From Azoarcus sp. (lineage in GTDB: Bacteria > Pseudomonadota > Gammaproteobacteria > Burkholderiales > Rhodocyclaceae), in contig DYFV01000063.1 in the NCBI GenBank assembly GCA_020725025.1, positions 1 to 32,729 of the forward strand: DNA of 32,729 nt, in the 5' to 3' direction. The translations under genes and the position numbers were made by a program. This document shows positions 18,241 to 25,499 of the stretch, in pieces. Below the pieces are notes generated by a model. The model was not told the origin of the DNA. It made no database searches and saw nothing but the letters and a program-made list of their open reading frames with translations. The number at the start of each line of letters is the position of its first letter. The stretch's first letter is position 1.

Positions 18241-18254
18241 TTGACCCAGCTCAA
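18241..18254 (-). promoter_or_regulatory. FNR/Anr-like box upstream of the small Cys/His gene
   Basis: TTGACCCAGCTCAA matches the FNR-family consensus TTGAT-N4-ATCAA at 8 of 10 specified positions. It lies 97 bp upstream of the small gene's ATG. A -10 at the class II distance (about 32 bp between centres) is not obvious; the best AT-rich hexamer, CATATT (18225-18230, minus strand), is only about 20 bp away by centre. It sits between two genes that both read leftward, so the small gene is the only plausible target. Confidence 0.45.
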
Positions 18255-18302
18255 ATCCGGACCGCGATACGGGCGCGTCGCCGCCCGTCCGGGGAGAAGC
18301 CC

Positions 18303-20030
18303 TTACGCCTTTTCCTTCACCCACGAGTCCTTCAGCGTGACGGTGCGGTTGAACACCGGCGCGCCGTCGCGGGAATCGACCCGGTCGGCCACGAAGTAGC
18401 CGTGGCGCTCGAACTGGAAGCGCTCCTCCGGTCGCGCGCCTCGCAGGGCCGGCTCGAGCCAGGCGGTGATGGCGACGCGGGAGGCGGGATTGAGGTCGTC
18501 GAGGAAGCTGCGCTCGAAGCCCTCCTGGTCGCCCTCGCGGCGCGCACCCGGGTGCGCGCGCAGGAAAAGGCGGTCGTAGAGGCGCACCTCGGCCTGATAG
18601 CCGTGCGCCACGGAGACCCAGTGCAGGTTGCCCTTCACCTTGTAGTTGTCGGCGCCGGGGGTGCCGCTCTTCGAGTCGGGGAAGTATTCGGCGAGCACCG
18701 CGGTCACGTTCCCGTCCGCATCCTTCTCGCAACCGGTGCACTTCACCACGTAGCCGTAGCGCAGCCGCGCGGTGTTGCCCGGGTAGAGGCGGCGGAAGCC
18801 CTTCACCGGCTCCTCCATGAAGTCCTCCCGCTCGATCCAGAGCTCCCGCGAAAACGGCATGGTGCGCTTGCCGAGCTCGGGCTTCAGCGGATGGTTGGGC
18901 GCCTCGCACAGCTCGCTCTCGCCCTCTGGGTAGTTGGTGATGACGAGCTTGAGCGGATCGAGCACCGCCACGCGGCGCTCGGCCGACTCGTTGAGGTCGT
19001 CGCGCATGCAGTCTTCCAGCACGCTGATGTCGATCCAGGAGTCGGCCTTGGACACCCCGATGCGGTCGGCGAAGAGGCGGAAGCCTGCCGGGGTGAAGCC
19101 GCGTCGGCGCGCGCCCACCAGGGTGGGCAGGCGCGGGTCGTCCCAGCCCTCCACATGGCCCTCCTCGACGAGCTGGATGAGCTTGCGCTTGGAAAGCACC
19201 ACATAGGTGAGGTTGAGCCGGGCGAACTCGATCTGCTGGGGCAGGGGGCGCGGGAAGAAGCCGCCCTCGGCGAGCGCATCCAGCAGCCAGTCGTAGAACG
19301 GGCGCTGGTCTTCGAACTCCAGCGTGCAGATCGAATGGGTGATGTTCTCGATGGCGTCCTCGATCGGATGCGCGAAGGTGTACATCGGGTAGATGCACCA
19401 GGCGTCGCCCGTACGATGGTGGGTCGCCCGGCGGATGCGGTAGATGGCCGGATCGCGCAGGTTGATGTTGGGGCTCGCCATGTCGATCTTCGCGCGCAGC
19501 ACGTGGGTTCCGTCGGCGAACTCGCCGGCGCGCATGCGATTGAAGAGGTCGAGGTTCTCCTCGACGCTGCGGTCGCGGTAGGGGCTGTCCTGGCCCGGCT
19601 CCGTGAGGGTGCCGCGCCGGGCGCGCATCTCCTCGGCCGACTGGGAGTCCACGTAGGCCTTGCCGGCCCGGATCAGGTACTCGGCGCAGGCGTACATCAC
19701 CTGGAAGTAGTCGGAAGCGAAGTACAGGTGCTTGCCCCAGTCGTAGCCCAGCCACTGCACCGCCTCGATGATGGAGTCGACGTACTCCTGCTCCTCCTTC
19801 TCCGGGTTGGTGTCGTCGAAGCGCAGGTGGCACACGCCGCCGTAGTCCCGCGCCAGACCGAAGTTCAGGCAGATCGACTTGGCGTGGCCGTAGTGGAGAT
19901 AGCCGTTGGGCTCGGGCGGAAAGCGGGTCTCGACCCGGCCGCTCCATTTTCCGGTGCGGATATCCTCGTCGACGATGTTGCGGATGAAGTTGCTGGCGGG
20001 GGCCGCCACGGTGTTCGAGTTGTCGGACAC
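18303..20030 (-). CDS. glnS: Glutaminyl-tRNA synthetase
   Basis: This 575-residue class I synthetase charges tRNA-Gln. The ATP-binding HIGH-type motif is H46-Y-G-H49 in PPEPNGYLHYGHAKS, and the KMSKS-type loop is V278-L-S-K281. The catalytic domain is followed by anticodon-binding beta-barrels (from about residue 350). The length is close to the E. coli enzyme (about 550), with a short N-terminal addition. The start is GTG at 20030, giving MSDNSNTVAAPASNF; GAGG lies eight bases upstream, and no in-frame ATG precedes it. A -10-like TAGAAT lies 42 bp upstream of the start. A linked asparaginyl or GatCAB system is not seen here. Confidence 0.97.
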   Translation of the reverse strand: MSDNSNTVAAPASNFIRNIVDEDIRTGKWSGRVETRFPPEPNGYLHYGHAKSICLNFGLARDYGGVCHLRFDDTNPEKEEQEYVDSIIEAVQWLGYDWGKHLYFASDYFQVMYACAEYLIRAGKAYVDSQSAEEMRARRGTLTEPGQDSPYRDRSVEENLDLFNRMRAGEFADGTHVLRAKIDMASPNINLRDPAIYRIRRATHHRTGDAWCIYPMYTFAHPIEDAIENITHSICTLEFEDQRPFYDWLLDALAEGGFFPRPLPQQIEFARLNLTYVVLSKRKLIQLVEEGHVEGWDDPRLPTLVGARRRGFTPAGFRLFADRIGVSKADSWIDISVLEDCMRDDLNESAERRVAVLDPLKLVITNYPEGESELCEAPNHPLKPELGKRTMPFSRELWIEREDFMEEPVKGFRRLYPGNTARLRYGYVVKCTGCEKDADGNVTAVLAEYFPDSKSGTPGADNYKVKGNLHWVSVAHGYQAEVRLYDRLFLRAHPGARREGDQEGFERSFLDDLNPASRVAITAWLEPALRGARPEERFQFERHGYFVADRVDSRDGAPVFNRTVTLKDSWVKEKA

Positions 20031-20071
20031 GAAAAAGGCCTCGTGAGATTGACGCGGTGCGGAATGTACCG

Positions 20072-20077
20072 ATTCTA
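20072..20077 (-). promoter_or_regulatory. Candidate glnS -10 element
   Basis: On the minus strand the sequence reads GCGGTAGAATCGG, with TAGAAT as a good -10 hexamer 42 bp before the glnS start. No strong -35 is visible at 16-18 bp. The CGGTAGAAT core recurs before mscS and dnaB. Confidence 0.45.
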
Positions 20078-20224
20078 CCGCGTTGCTGGCGGGCTGACCG
20101 TGCCGGCTGGGGGGGCGGGGCAGGCCGGAGTCGCGGCTCTACCGCGAAGTGCACCAGCGCTTCGGGAGCGGTCAGCTCGAGCTCACGACGAATGCATGAG
20201 GGGCCAGGGGGCGGCGTCATCCGG

Positions 20225-20230
20225 TAGAAT
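20225..20230 (+). promoter_or_regulatory. Candidate mscS -10 element
   Basis: CCGGTAGAATTACGG contains TAGAAT 30 bp before the MscS-family start, giving a short leader. No clear -35 is seen upstream. Same CGGTAGAAT core as at glnS and dnaB. Confidence 0.45.
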
Positions 20231-20260
20231 TACGGTCCGCTCCGAGTACGACCGACAACC

Positions 20261-21418
20261 ATGCAAGACTCCGCACTCGACGGCATCGTGGCCGGCCTCA
20301 CCGGCGGCGACGCCAATCTCGCCCTCATCGTTCAAGTGTTCCTGGTGGTGTTCGGGGTGGTGGTGGCCAACTACCTGCTGCGCCGGCTGCTGGCCAAGCT
20401 CGAGGAACGCTCCGTTCATACCGCCACGCCCTGGGACAACGCGCTGATCACGGCGGCGCGCCGGCCGCTCACACTGCTGGCCTGGATCATCGGGCTGAGC
20501 TTCGCGGTGCACATCGTGCATCGCGAGACGGCCGCCCCGATCTTCGAGGTTGCCGATCCGGTCGGCACCGTGGGGGTGATCGCCTGCATCACCTGGTTCC
20601 TGGTGCTCTTCATCCGCAACGCCCAGGACAGCCTGGTGGCGCAGAAGCTCGCACGGGGCGAGGAGGTCGACCGCACCACGGTGGACGCGATCGGCAAGCT
20701 CATGCGCGTGTCGGTGCTCATCACCGCGACGCTGGTGGGGCTGCAGAGCCTCGGCTTCTCGATCTCCGGGGTGCTGGCCTTCGGCGGGATCGGAGGCATC
20801 GCGGTGGGTTTCGCGGCCAAGGACCTGCTCGCCAACTTCTTCGGCGGGCTCATGGTGTATCTCGACCGTCCCTTTGCGGTGGGCGACTGGATCCGCTCGC
20901 CGGACAAGGAGATCGAGGGCACGGTGGAGGAGATCGGCTGGCGGCTTACCCGCATCCGCACCTTCGACAAGCGTCCGCTCTACGTGCCCAACTCGGTGTT
21001 CACCCAGATCACGGTGGAGAACCCCTCGCGCATGTCGAACCGCCGCATCTACGAGACGGTGGGGGTGCGCTACGACGACATCGCCCACGTCGCGTCGATC
21101 GTCGAGGACATCCGCGCCATGCTGCGAGCGCATCCGGAGATCGCCCAGGACCAGACGATGATCGTCAACTTCAACAAGTTCAACGACTCGTCCCTCGACA
21201 TCATGATCTACACCTTCACCCGCACCACGGCCTGGGTGGCCTTCCACGAGATCAAGCAGGACGTGATGCTCAAGGTCGCCGACATCGTCGCGCGCCACGG
21301 CGCCGAGATCGCCTTCCCGACGCGTACGCTGCACCTGCCCGAGCGCGTGGTCATCGAAGCGGCGCAGGCACGTACGGCCGGGGCGGCGGGGGCCGTCACC
21401 GCCGAGCCGATCGCCTGA
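20261..21418 (+). CDS. MscS-family mechanosensitive ion channel
   Basis: This 385-residue inner-membrane protein has four to five N-terminal hydrophobic segments (about 20-45, 65-85, 100-120, 150-170), the MscS pore-lining helix with its Gly/Ala pattern (GVLAFGGIGGIAVGFAAKD, about residues 168-187), and the beta domain (FAVGDWI, TVEEIGWRLTRIRTFDKR, YVPNSVFTQITVENPSRM given here in pieces). The size and extra N-terminal helices are closer to YnaI-type than to the 286-residue MscS. Such channels release solutes on hypo-osmotic shock. The start ATG follows CCGACAACC, a weak site. It is divergent from glnS and convergent with the flavoprotein gene. Confidence 0.95.
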   Translation: MQDSALDGIVAGLTGGDANLALIVQVFLVVFGVVVANYLLRRLLAKLEERSVHTATPWDNALITAARRPLTLLAWIIGLSFAVHIVHRETAAPIFEVADPVGTVGVIACITWFLVLFIRNAQDSLVAQKLARGEEVDRTTVDAIGKLMRVSVLITATLVGLQSLGFSISGVLAFGGIGGIAVGFAAKDLLANFFGGLMVYLDRPFAVGDWIRSPDKEIEGTVEEIGWRLTRIRTFDKRPLYVPNSVFTQITVENPSRMSNRRIYETVGVRYDDIAHVASIVEDIRAMLRAHPEIAQDQTMIVNFNKFNDSSLDIMIYTFTRTTAWVAFHEIKQDVMLKVADIVARHGAEIAFPTRTLHLPERVVIEAAQARTAGAAGAVTAEPIA

Positions 21419-21438
21419 CCGGTCCTCCCGTCGCTTTT

Positions 21439-21505
21439 GCCGGATTCCGCCTTCGGCCCCTTCGCGCTATCTCGTAGCCCGGGTGGAACCCCGGCGGAAT
21501 CCGGG
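21439..21505. repeat. REP-like palindromic repeat, copy 2
   Basis: The arm GTAGCCCGGGTGGAACCCC followed by GGCGGAATCCGGG (21474-21505) matches copy 1 at 3338 with few changes. An inverted arm, CCGGATTCCG (from 21440), lies just before it and is the exact reverse complement of CGGAATCCGG in the main arm. The element fills the gap between the convergent MscS and flavoprotein genes, a usual place for REP-type elements, and may end both transcripts. Confidence 0.72.
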
Positions 21506-21514
21506 AGCGGCGGT

Positions 21515-22819
21515 TCACCCGGTGGCGGCGGCCGGCCCGCCCGCCAGCCGGGCGAGCGCCGCCCGCCCGGCCACGTAGCCGCTGGCGAAACAGGCGGTGA
21601 GCAGATAGCCCCCGGTGGGCGCTTCCCAGTCCAGCATCTCGCCGGCGCAGAAGACGCCCGGCATCTCGCGCAGCATCAGCCCCTCGTCGAGCGCCTCGAA
21701 ACGCACCCCGCCGGCGCTGCTGATCGCCTCGTCGAGGGGGCGCGGACGGGCCAGCGCGAGGGGCAGGGCCTTGATCGCCGCGGCCAGCCGGGACGGCGAG
21801 GCGAAGGCCTCGGGCGGCAGGCACTCCCGCAGCAGGGCCGCCTTCACCCCGGCGATGCCGGCCTTGCTCTGCAGATGGCTCGCCATCGAGCGCGTGCCGC
21901 GCGGGCGGGAGAGTTCCTCCTCCAGGCGCGCGAGCGAGCGGCCCGGGGCGAGATCCAGCGTGACGGGCGCCTCCCCGCGGGCGGCCACGAGCTCGCGCAG
22001 CGGGGACGAGGCGGCGTAGATCAGGCTGCCCTCGAGCCCGGTGGCGGTGACCATGCACTCGCCTTCGCGCCGCTGCGGTCCGCCTTCCGCGTCGGCGAAG
22101 TCTAGGGCGACCGACTTCAGCGGCGTGGCGGCGAAGCGCGACGCGAAGTGCTCGCTCCAGCCCACGCTGCGTTCCGGTCGGGCGGCGAGCGGCGCGGCGA
22201 CGTCGAAGCCGCAGTTGGCCGGCAGCAGCGGGGCGACCGGGATGCCTCGGGCGGCGAGGATAGCCACCCAGGCGCCGTCCGAGCCCAGCCGGGCCCAGCT
22301 GCCGCCGCCGAGCGCGAGGATGGTCGCCTCGGCCGTCACGCTGCGCTCCCCTTGCGGCGTGTCGAAGCGCAGGGCCCCGGCATCGTCCCAGCCGAGCCAG
22401 CGATGGCGGGGATGGATGCGCACGCCGGCCGCTCGCAGGCGGTGCAGCCAGGCGCGCAAGAGGGGCGCTGCCTTCATGCCGACCGGGAACACTCGTCCGG
22501 AGCTGCCCACGAAGGTCTCGATACCCAGGCCGTCCGCCCATTCGCGCAGCGCTTCGGGGCCGAAGGCGTCGAGTAGCGGCGCGATGCGGTCCCGCTCCCG
22601 CCCGTAACGGCCGAGAAAGGCCTCCCTCGGCTCGCCGTGGGTGAGGTTGAGGCCGCCGACGCCCGCGCGCAGGAGCTTGCGGCCCACCGAGGGCATGGCG
22701 TCGAAGAGCTCGACCGCCACGCCCGCTCCGGCCAGCACCTCGGCCGCCATCAGGCCGGCCGGCCCGCCGCCCACGATCGCGGCCGCGATGCGCGAGTGCT
22801 GGGAATGTTCGATGTCCAT
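21515..22819 (-). CDS. NAD(P)/FAD-dependent flavoprotein, HI0933/YhiN type
   Basis: This 434-residue protein is of the HI0933/BaiN-like flavoprotein family (YhiN in E. coli). The FAD-binding motif V-GGGPAGLMAAEVL is at about residues 16-28; GRKLLRAGVGGLNLTHGE follows at about 46-63, and the C-terminal FAD-contacting stretch MPGVFCAGEMLDWEAPTGG is near 385-403. These are the family's signatures. The physiological reaction is not established for most members; some reduce bile-acid intermediates in gut bacteria. The protein is cytosolic with no signal peptide. The ATG at 22819 starts MDIEHSQHSRIAAAIVGGGP. A REP-like element lies at the 3' end, and a partial REP arm plus a strong hairpin lie just 5' of the start. 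Confidence 0.93.
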   Translation of the reverse strand: MDIEHSQHSRIAAAIVGGGPAGLMAAEVLAGAGVAVELFDAMPSVGRKLLRAGVGGLNLTHGEPREAFLGRYGRERDRIAPLLDAFGPEALREWADGLGIETFVGSSGRVFPVGMKAAPLLRAWLHRLRAAGVRIHPRHRWLGWDDAGALRFDTPQGERSVTAEATILALGGGSWARLGSDGAWVAILAARGIPVAPLLPANCGFDVAAPLAARPERSVGWSEHFASRFAATPLKSVALDFADAEGGPQRREGECMVTATGLEGSLIYAASSPLRELVAARGEAPVTLDLAPGRSLARLEEELSRPRGTRSMASHLQSKAGIAGVKAALLRECLPPEAFASPSRLAAAIKALPLALARPRPLDEAISSAGGVRFEALDEGLMLREMPGVFCAGEMLDWEAPTGGYLLTACFASGYVAGRAALARLAGGPAAATG

Positions 22820-22823
22820 GTGA

Positions 22824-22880
22824 TCCGGATTCCGTTCGCTGCGCCGTACAGGCGCGTGAAGCGCGCAGTGTACGGGCGCC
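22824..22880. repeat. Partial REP arm and long hairpin 5' of the flavoprotein gene
   Basis: ATCCGGATTCCGTTCGCTGCGCC (from 22823, quoted as two joined pieces: ATCCGGATTCCG and TTCGCTGCGCC) resembles one arm of the REP-like elements. It runs into a hairpin: GCGCCGTACA (22841-22850) pairs with TGTACGGGCGC (22869-22879, one bulge), and inside it GCGCG (22852-22856) pairs with CGCGC (22862-22866). The structure lies in the region between the divergent flavoprotein and Yip1-like genes. Confidence 0.5.
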
Positions 22881-22913
22881 TGGCGGGGGCGGGAAAACTT
22901 TCCGCGGCGATCA

Positions 22914-22933
22914 CGCTTTCTACAATGAAAGCG
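22914..22933 (+). promoter_or_regulatory. Palindrome centred on the -10 of the Yip1-like gene
   Basis: CGCTTTC, TACAAT, GAAAGCG is a perfect 7-bp inverted repeat around the hexamer TACAAT (22921-22926), a good sigma-70 -10. A weak -35 (CTTTCC, 22898-22903) lies 17 bp upstream. The start codon is about 75 bp downstream. A dimeric regulator binding here would directly block the -10. Confidence 0.5.
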
Positions 22934-23001
22934 CAGTGGGATCGTTCTGCCGTGTGCGACGGCCGAACGAGAGATCTCACCGGATCACCAAGGAGATCGA
23001 A

Positions 23002-23607
23002 ATGAATACGCACAATCTGCCGAAGATGCTGTATTCGTACCGCGAGGGGTGGCAGGACCTGATCCAGGTCCATCCGTCGGTGGCGCGCATGTTCACGCTG
23101 TACGTGATGCCGATGTCGCTGATTCCGCCGGTGATGTTCGTGTATTCGATGTTGGTCACGCCCGGCGCGGTATTCCCTGTCATGCCGGAGATGGGCGCCG
23201 GCGAAGCGGTCGCCGTGGCGGCCGCGTTCTACGTCGCCTCGCTGGCGATGGTGGCGCTCATGGCCTCGATCATCCAGCAGATGGGCGACGTGGTCGAGGT
23301 CAGGCCGATGTACGAGGATGCCTTCATCCTCGCCGCGGTGGCGCCGACGCCCTTGTGGTTGTCCGCTTTCGCCCTGTTCATTCCCTCCGCCTGGGTGGTG
23401 GGCGTGATCGTCGCGGCGGCATGGGTGGCTTCCGCCGCGCTGATCTATCACGGTGTCTACCCGCTCTTCAAGCTGGAGGATCGGAGCAAGGCGCGGGTGA
23501 TGGGCTCGTTCGTGCTGATGGCGGGCGTGATCGCCTGGTTCGCGCTCCTCGTCGTGGCGGCGCTGGGTCTCAGCATGACGATCGGGCCGGCGCTCATGGC
23601 GCGCTGA
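23002..23607 (+). CDS. Yip1-domain integral membrane protein
   Basis: This 201-residue protein has five predicted membrane helices (about 30-50, 70-92, 110-130, 133-150, 168-195), which fits the bacterial Yip1/DUF1282 family. Family-type features are the N-terminal amphipathic stretch before the first helix (YREGWQDLIQVHPSVARMF) and the short loops. The function of bacterial Yip1 proteins is not established. An excellent ribosome binding site, AAGGAGAT, lies six bases before ATG 23002. It has its own candidate promoter with a palindrome over the -10, and its end is nine bases from the convergent DUF457-type gene. Confidence 0.85.
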   Translation: MNTHNLPKMLYSYREGWQDLIQVHPSVARMFTLYVMPMSLIPPVMFVYSMLVTPGAVFPVMPEMGAGEAVAVAAAFYVASLAMVALMASIIQQMGDVVEVRPMYEDAFILAAVAPTPLWLSAFALFIPSAWVVGVIVAAAWVASAALIYHGVYPLFKLEDRSKARVMGSFVLMAGVIAWFALLVVAALGLSMTIGPALMAR

Positions 23608-23616
23608 GCCGGCCGC

Positions 23617-24660
23617 TCAGTCGATCCACCAGCGTCCGCGCTGCCGGCGCAACTGCCACGGCGCATCGGTCGCGTCGCGGCAGGCGCCGTAGCGGAAGGA
23701 TGGCGGGAGGCCCGGCAGCGTGAAGCGAAGGTCGACGAACCACACGCAGACCGCTTCGCCGGCATGCTCCATCCCGTCGACCGCGGGGTACGCGGCGAAC
23801 CGCCGGAAGGGCGCGAAGGCCGGTGCGTTCCAGGCCGCGCGCGCCAGTGCGGCGGCGTCGCGCGACGCGCCGTAGCGCCCCCGCTGCTCCCACGCCGCGG
23901 TCGCGGCGGGGCGATAGGCTGCGTCCAGATGAAGCAGGAAGTTCGTCGTCGCGGGCATGCTCGTGCGTTCAGGCTCGGCACCGAGTCGCAGGTGCGCGAC
24001 GCGGTAGGCGTCGCCCTCCTGCACGATGAGTTTCCAGTGCAGAGGCGACAGGGGTTGCGGCAGGGCGTGCACGCTCGCTCCTGGTGACGACGCCGTCTCG
24101 GCGGCCGCACGGATAGCGTCGGTGCGAAGCGTGCCCAGAGTCGCGACGTAGGCCGCGACGGCGGCGAGCGCGAGCGATGCCGCCGGGCGGGGCGAGGGGC
24201 GCCACAGGGCGACGATGAGTCCGCCGACGAGCAGCGCGGTCAGCCAGGGATCGATCACGAATACCAGGGGGAGCGAGAAACGCTGTGTGGAAAGGGGGGC
24301 CCACAGCATCAGTCCGTAGGCGGTCACCGCGTCACCCGCGATGTGGATACCCATCCCGGCAGCGACCGGTCCGAGATAGGCCCGCCAGCCATGGCGCCTG
24401 CGCTCCAGGCGGGCGAAGGCGTGCGCGAGCAGCAGGGCCCACGCCGGCAGCAGCAGGAGCGAATGGGTCGGACCCTGGTGCCAGTTGAGGTAGGTGAGCG
24501 TGTCGATCAGGCGCAGTGCGAAGTCGACATCGGGAAAGGTCGCCCCGGCAGATGCCGCCGCGATCCGGGTGCGCAACGGCAGGTCGCCCGGTGCCGGCGG
24601 CGTGCGCGCGGTGGCGCAGGCGAGCAGTGCGCCGCTCAGGGCATGGGTGAGGGTATCCAT
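23617..24660 (-). CDS. DUF457/YdjM-type membrane-bound metal-dependent hydrolase
   Basis: This 347-residue protein shows the family's metal-ligand pattern: DTLTHALSGALL at the start (His6), ATFPDVDFALR at about 41-51, and the H-x-GPTHS set (NWHQGPTHSLLLLP) around residues 60-73. These are followed by several hydrophobic helices and a soluble C-terminal region of about 150 residues. Relatives are predicted membrane-bound hydrolases; E. coli YdjM is SOS-regulated. The substrate is unknown. I chose ATG 24660 because the product then starts at the conserved MDTLTHA; the frame stays open for 32 more codons without family similarity. It follows the TetR gene by 16 bp, so the two form an operon. Confidence 0.88.
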   Translation of the reverse strand: MDTLTHALSGALLACATARTPPAPGDLPLRTRIAAASAGATFPDVDFALRLIDTLTYLNWHQGPTHSLLLLPAWALLLAHAFARLERRRHGWRAYLGPVAAGMGIHIAGDAVTAYGLMLWAPLSTQRFSLPLVFVIDPWLTALLVGGLIVALWRPSPRPAASLALAAVAAYVATLGTLRTDAIRAAAETASSPGASVHALPQPLSPLHWKLIVQEGDAYRVAHLRLGAEPERTSMPATTNFLLHLDAAYRPAATAAWEQRGRYGASRDAAALARAAWNAPAFAPFRRFAAYPAVDGMEHAGEAVCVWFVDLRFTLPGLPPSFRYGACRDATDAPWQLRRQRGRWWID

Positions 24661-24676
24661 GCCCCTGGGCCGGCCC

Positions 24677-25321
24677 TTACAGCGTCGGCTCTTCGGTCGC
24701 CGGGCGGCTTCCCGACGCGGGCACTGCCACGCCCGCAGCACGGCGGCGGCCGGCATAGACCCAGCGATCGAGCCGTTCCGCCAGGCGCAGGCTGCGCTCC
24801 AGGAAGCGGCGGGTGCGCGAGAAGTCGGTCGATTCGTCGCGCAGCCAGTACAGGAAGGTCATCACGTACAGGGTCGTGAGCCCCGTCTCCTCGAGCGCCC
24901 GGCGCAGGTAGGTGGCGTCGCGGTGTGCCGCCTCCCGGATCCACTGCACCGTGCGGCTTACGCGCAGGAGCCCCGGAATCTGCACATGCACATGGCCGGG
25001 CTCGAGCTTGCCGTAGATCATCTGGCGCGTCACCCGGCGGTGCGGGGCGAGGGCCTCGAGCCAGGCGAGGATGAGGCGCTGCATGCGCTCGCGGGGGGTG
25101 AGCAGGCCGAAGCCCGAGGCGTCGGCCAGCGCGAGCATGGCCGCGTCGGCGCGGTCGAACCAGGCGTCGGCGATTTCCTCCTTCTCGCGGAATTGCTGGC
25201 GTACCGCTTCGAGCGTGATGCCCATCTCGGCGGCCACCTCGTGCAGCCGCACCGCCTCCCAGGAGCCCTTGCGTTCGGCCTGGGCGATCGCGGTGTCGAC
25301 GATTCGGTCGCGGTCTGTCAT
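24677..25321 (-). CDS. TetR-family transcriptional regulator
   Basis: This 214-residue protein has a TetR-like N-terminal helix-turn-helix: DRIVDTAIAQAERKGSWEAVRLHEVAAEMGITLEAVRQQFREKEEIADAWF, seen in parts across residues 4-55. The C-terminal all-helical domain contains ERMQRLILAWLEALAPHR and SRTVQWIREAAHRDATYLRR. I start it at ATG 25321 because a TATAAT hexamer lies at 25361-25356 on the same strand; an upstream in-frame ATG (25357) would fall in that promoter. No good ribosome binding site precedes 25321. It probably represses itself and the membrane hydrolase gene immediately downstream; the ligand is unknown. Confidence 0.85.
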   Translation of the reverse strand: MTDRDRIVDTAIAQAERKGSWEAVRLHEVAAEMGITLEAVRQQFREKEEIADAWFDRADAAMLALADASGFGLLTPRERMQRLILAWLEALAPHRRVTRQMIYGKLEPGHVHVQIPGLLRVSRTVQWIREAAHRDATYLRRALEETGLTTLYVMTFLYWLRDESTDFSRTRRFLERSLRLAERLDRWVYAGRRRAAGVAVPASGSRPATEEPTL

Positions 25322-25355
25322 ATGGCTTCGGCTCGCGAATGAATGATGAAGTCTC

Positions 25356-25361
25356 ATTATA
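25356..25361 (-). promoter_or_regulatory. Consensus -10 for the TetR gene
   Basis: On the minus strand the sequence is GTTCCTATAATGAGACTTCAT, with a perfect TATAAT. The imperfect palindrome ATGA-GACT-TCAT just after it may be an auto-operator. The start codon is about 35 bp downstream. No clear -35 is seen. Confidence 0.55.
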
Positions 25362-25407
25362 GGAACGCGGTGCACGGGGTGCCGGTCCGGGCGAGGTGGG
25401 GGTGTTC

Positions 25408-25416
25408 TGGCATAAT
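25408..25416 (+). promoter_or_regulatory. Candidate extended -10 for hrpA
   Basis: TGGCATAAT is TGn followed by CATAAT, an extended -10, which needs little -35. It lies about 84 bp before the hrpA start. Confidence 0.45.
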
Positions 25417-25499
25417 GGCGGGCTCAGCCGAACCCCCGGTCGCGTCGACCCGCTGCCCGAGCCGTCCGGCGCCCGCAGGAGCGCCCGACGCCACCACCC

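Noticed and set aside
17991..18254. An 87-codon minus-strand frame overlapping the small Cys/His gene
   Set aside because: It lacks a ribosome binding site and is Ser/Arg-rich as shadows are; the frame starting at 18144 has the better site and a structured Cys/His pattern.
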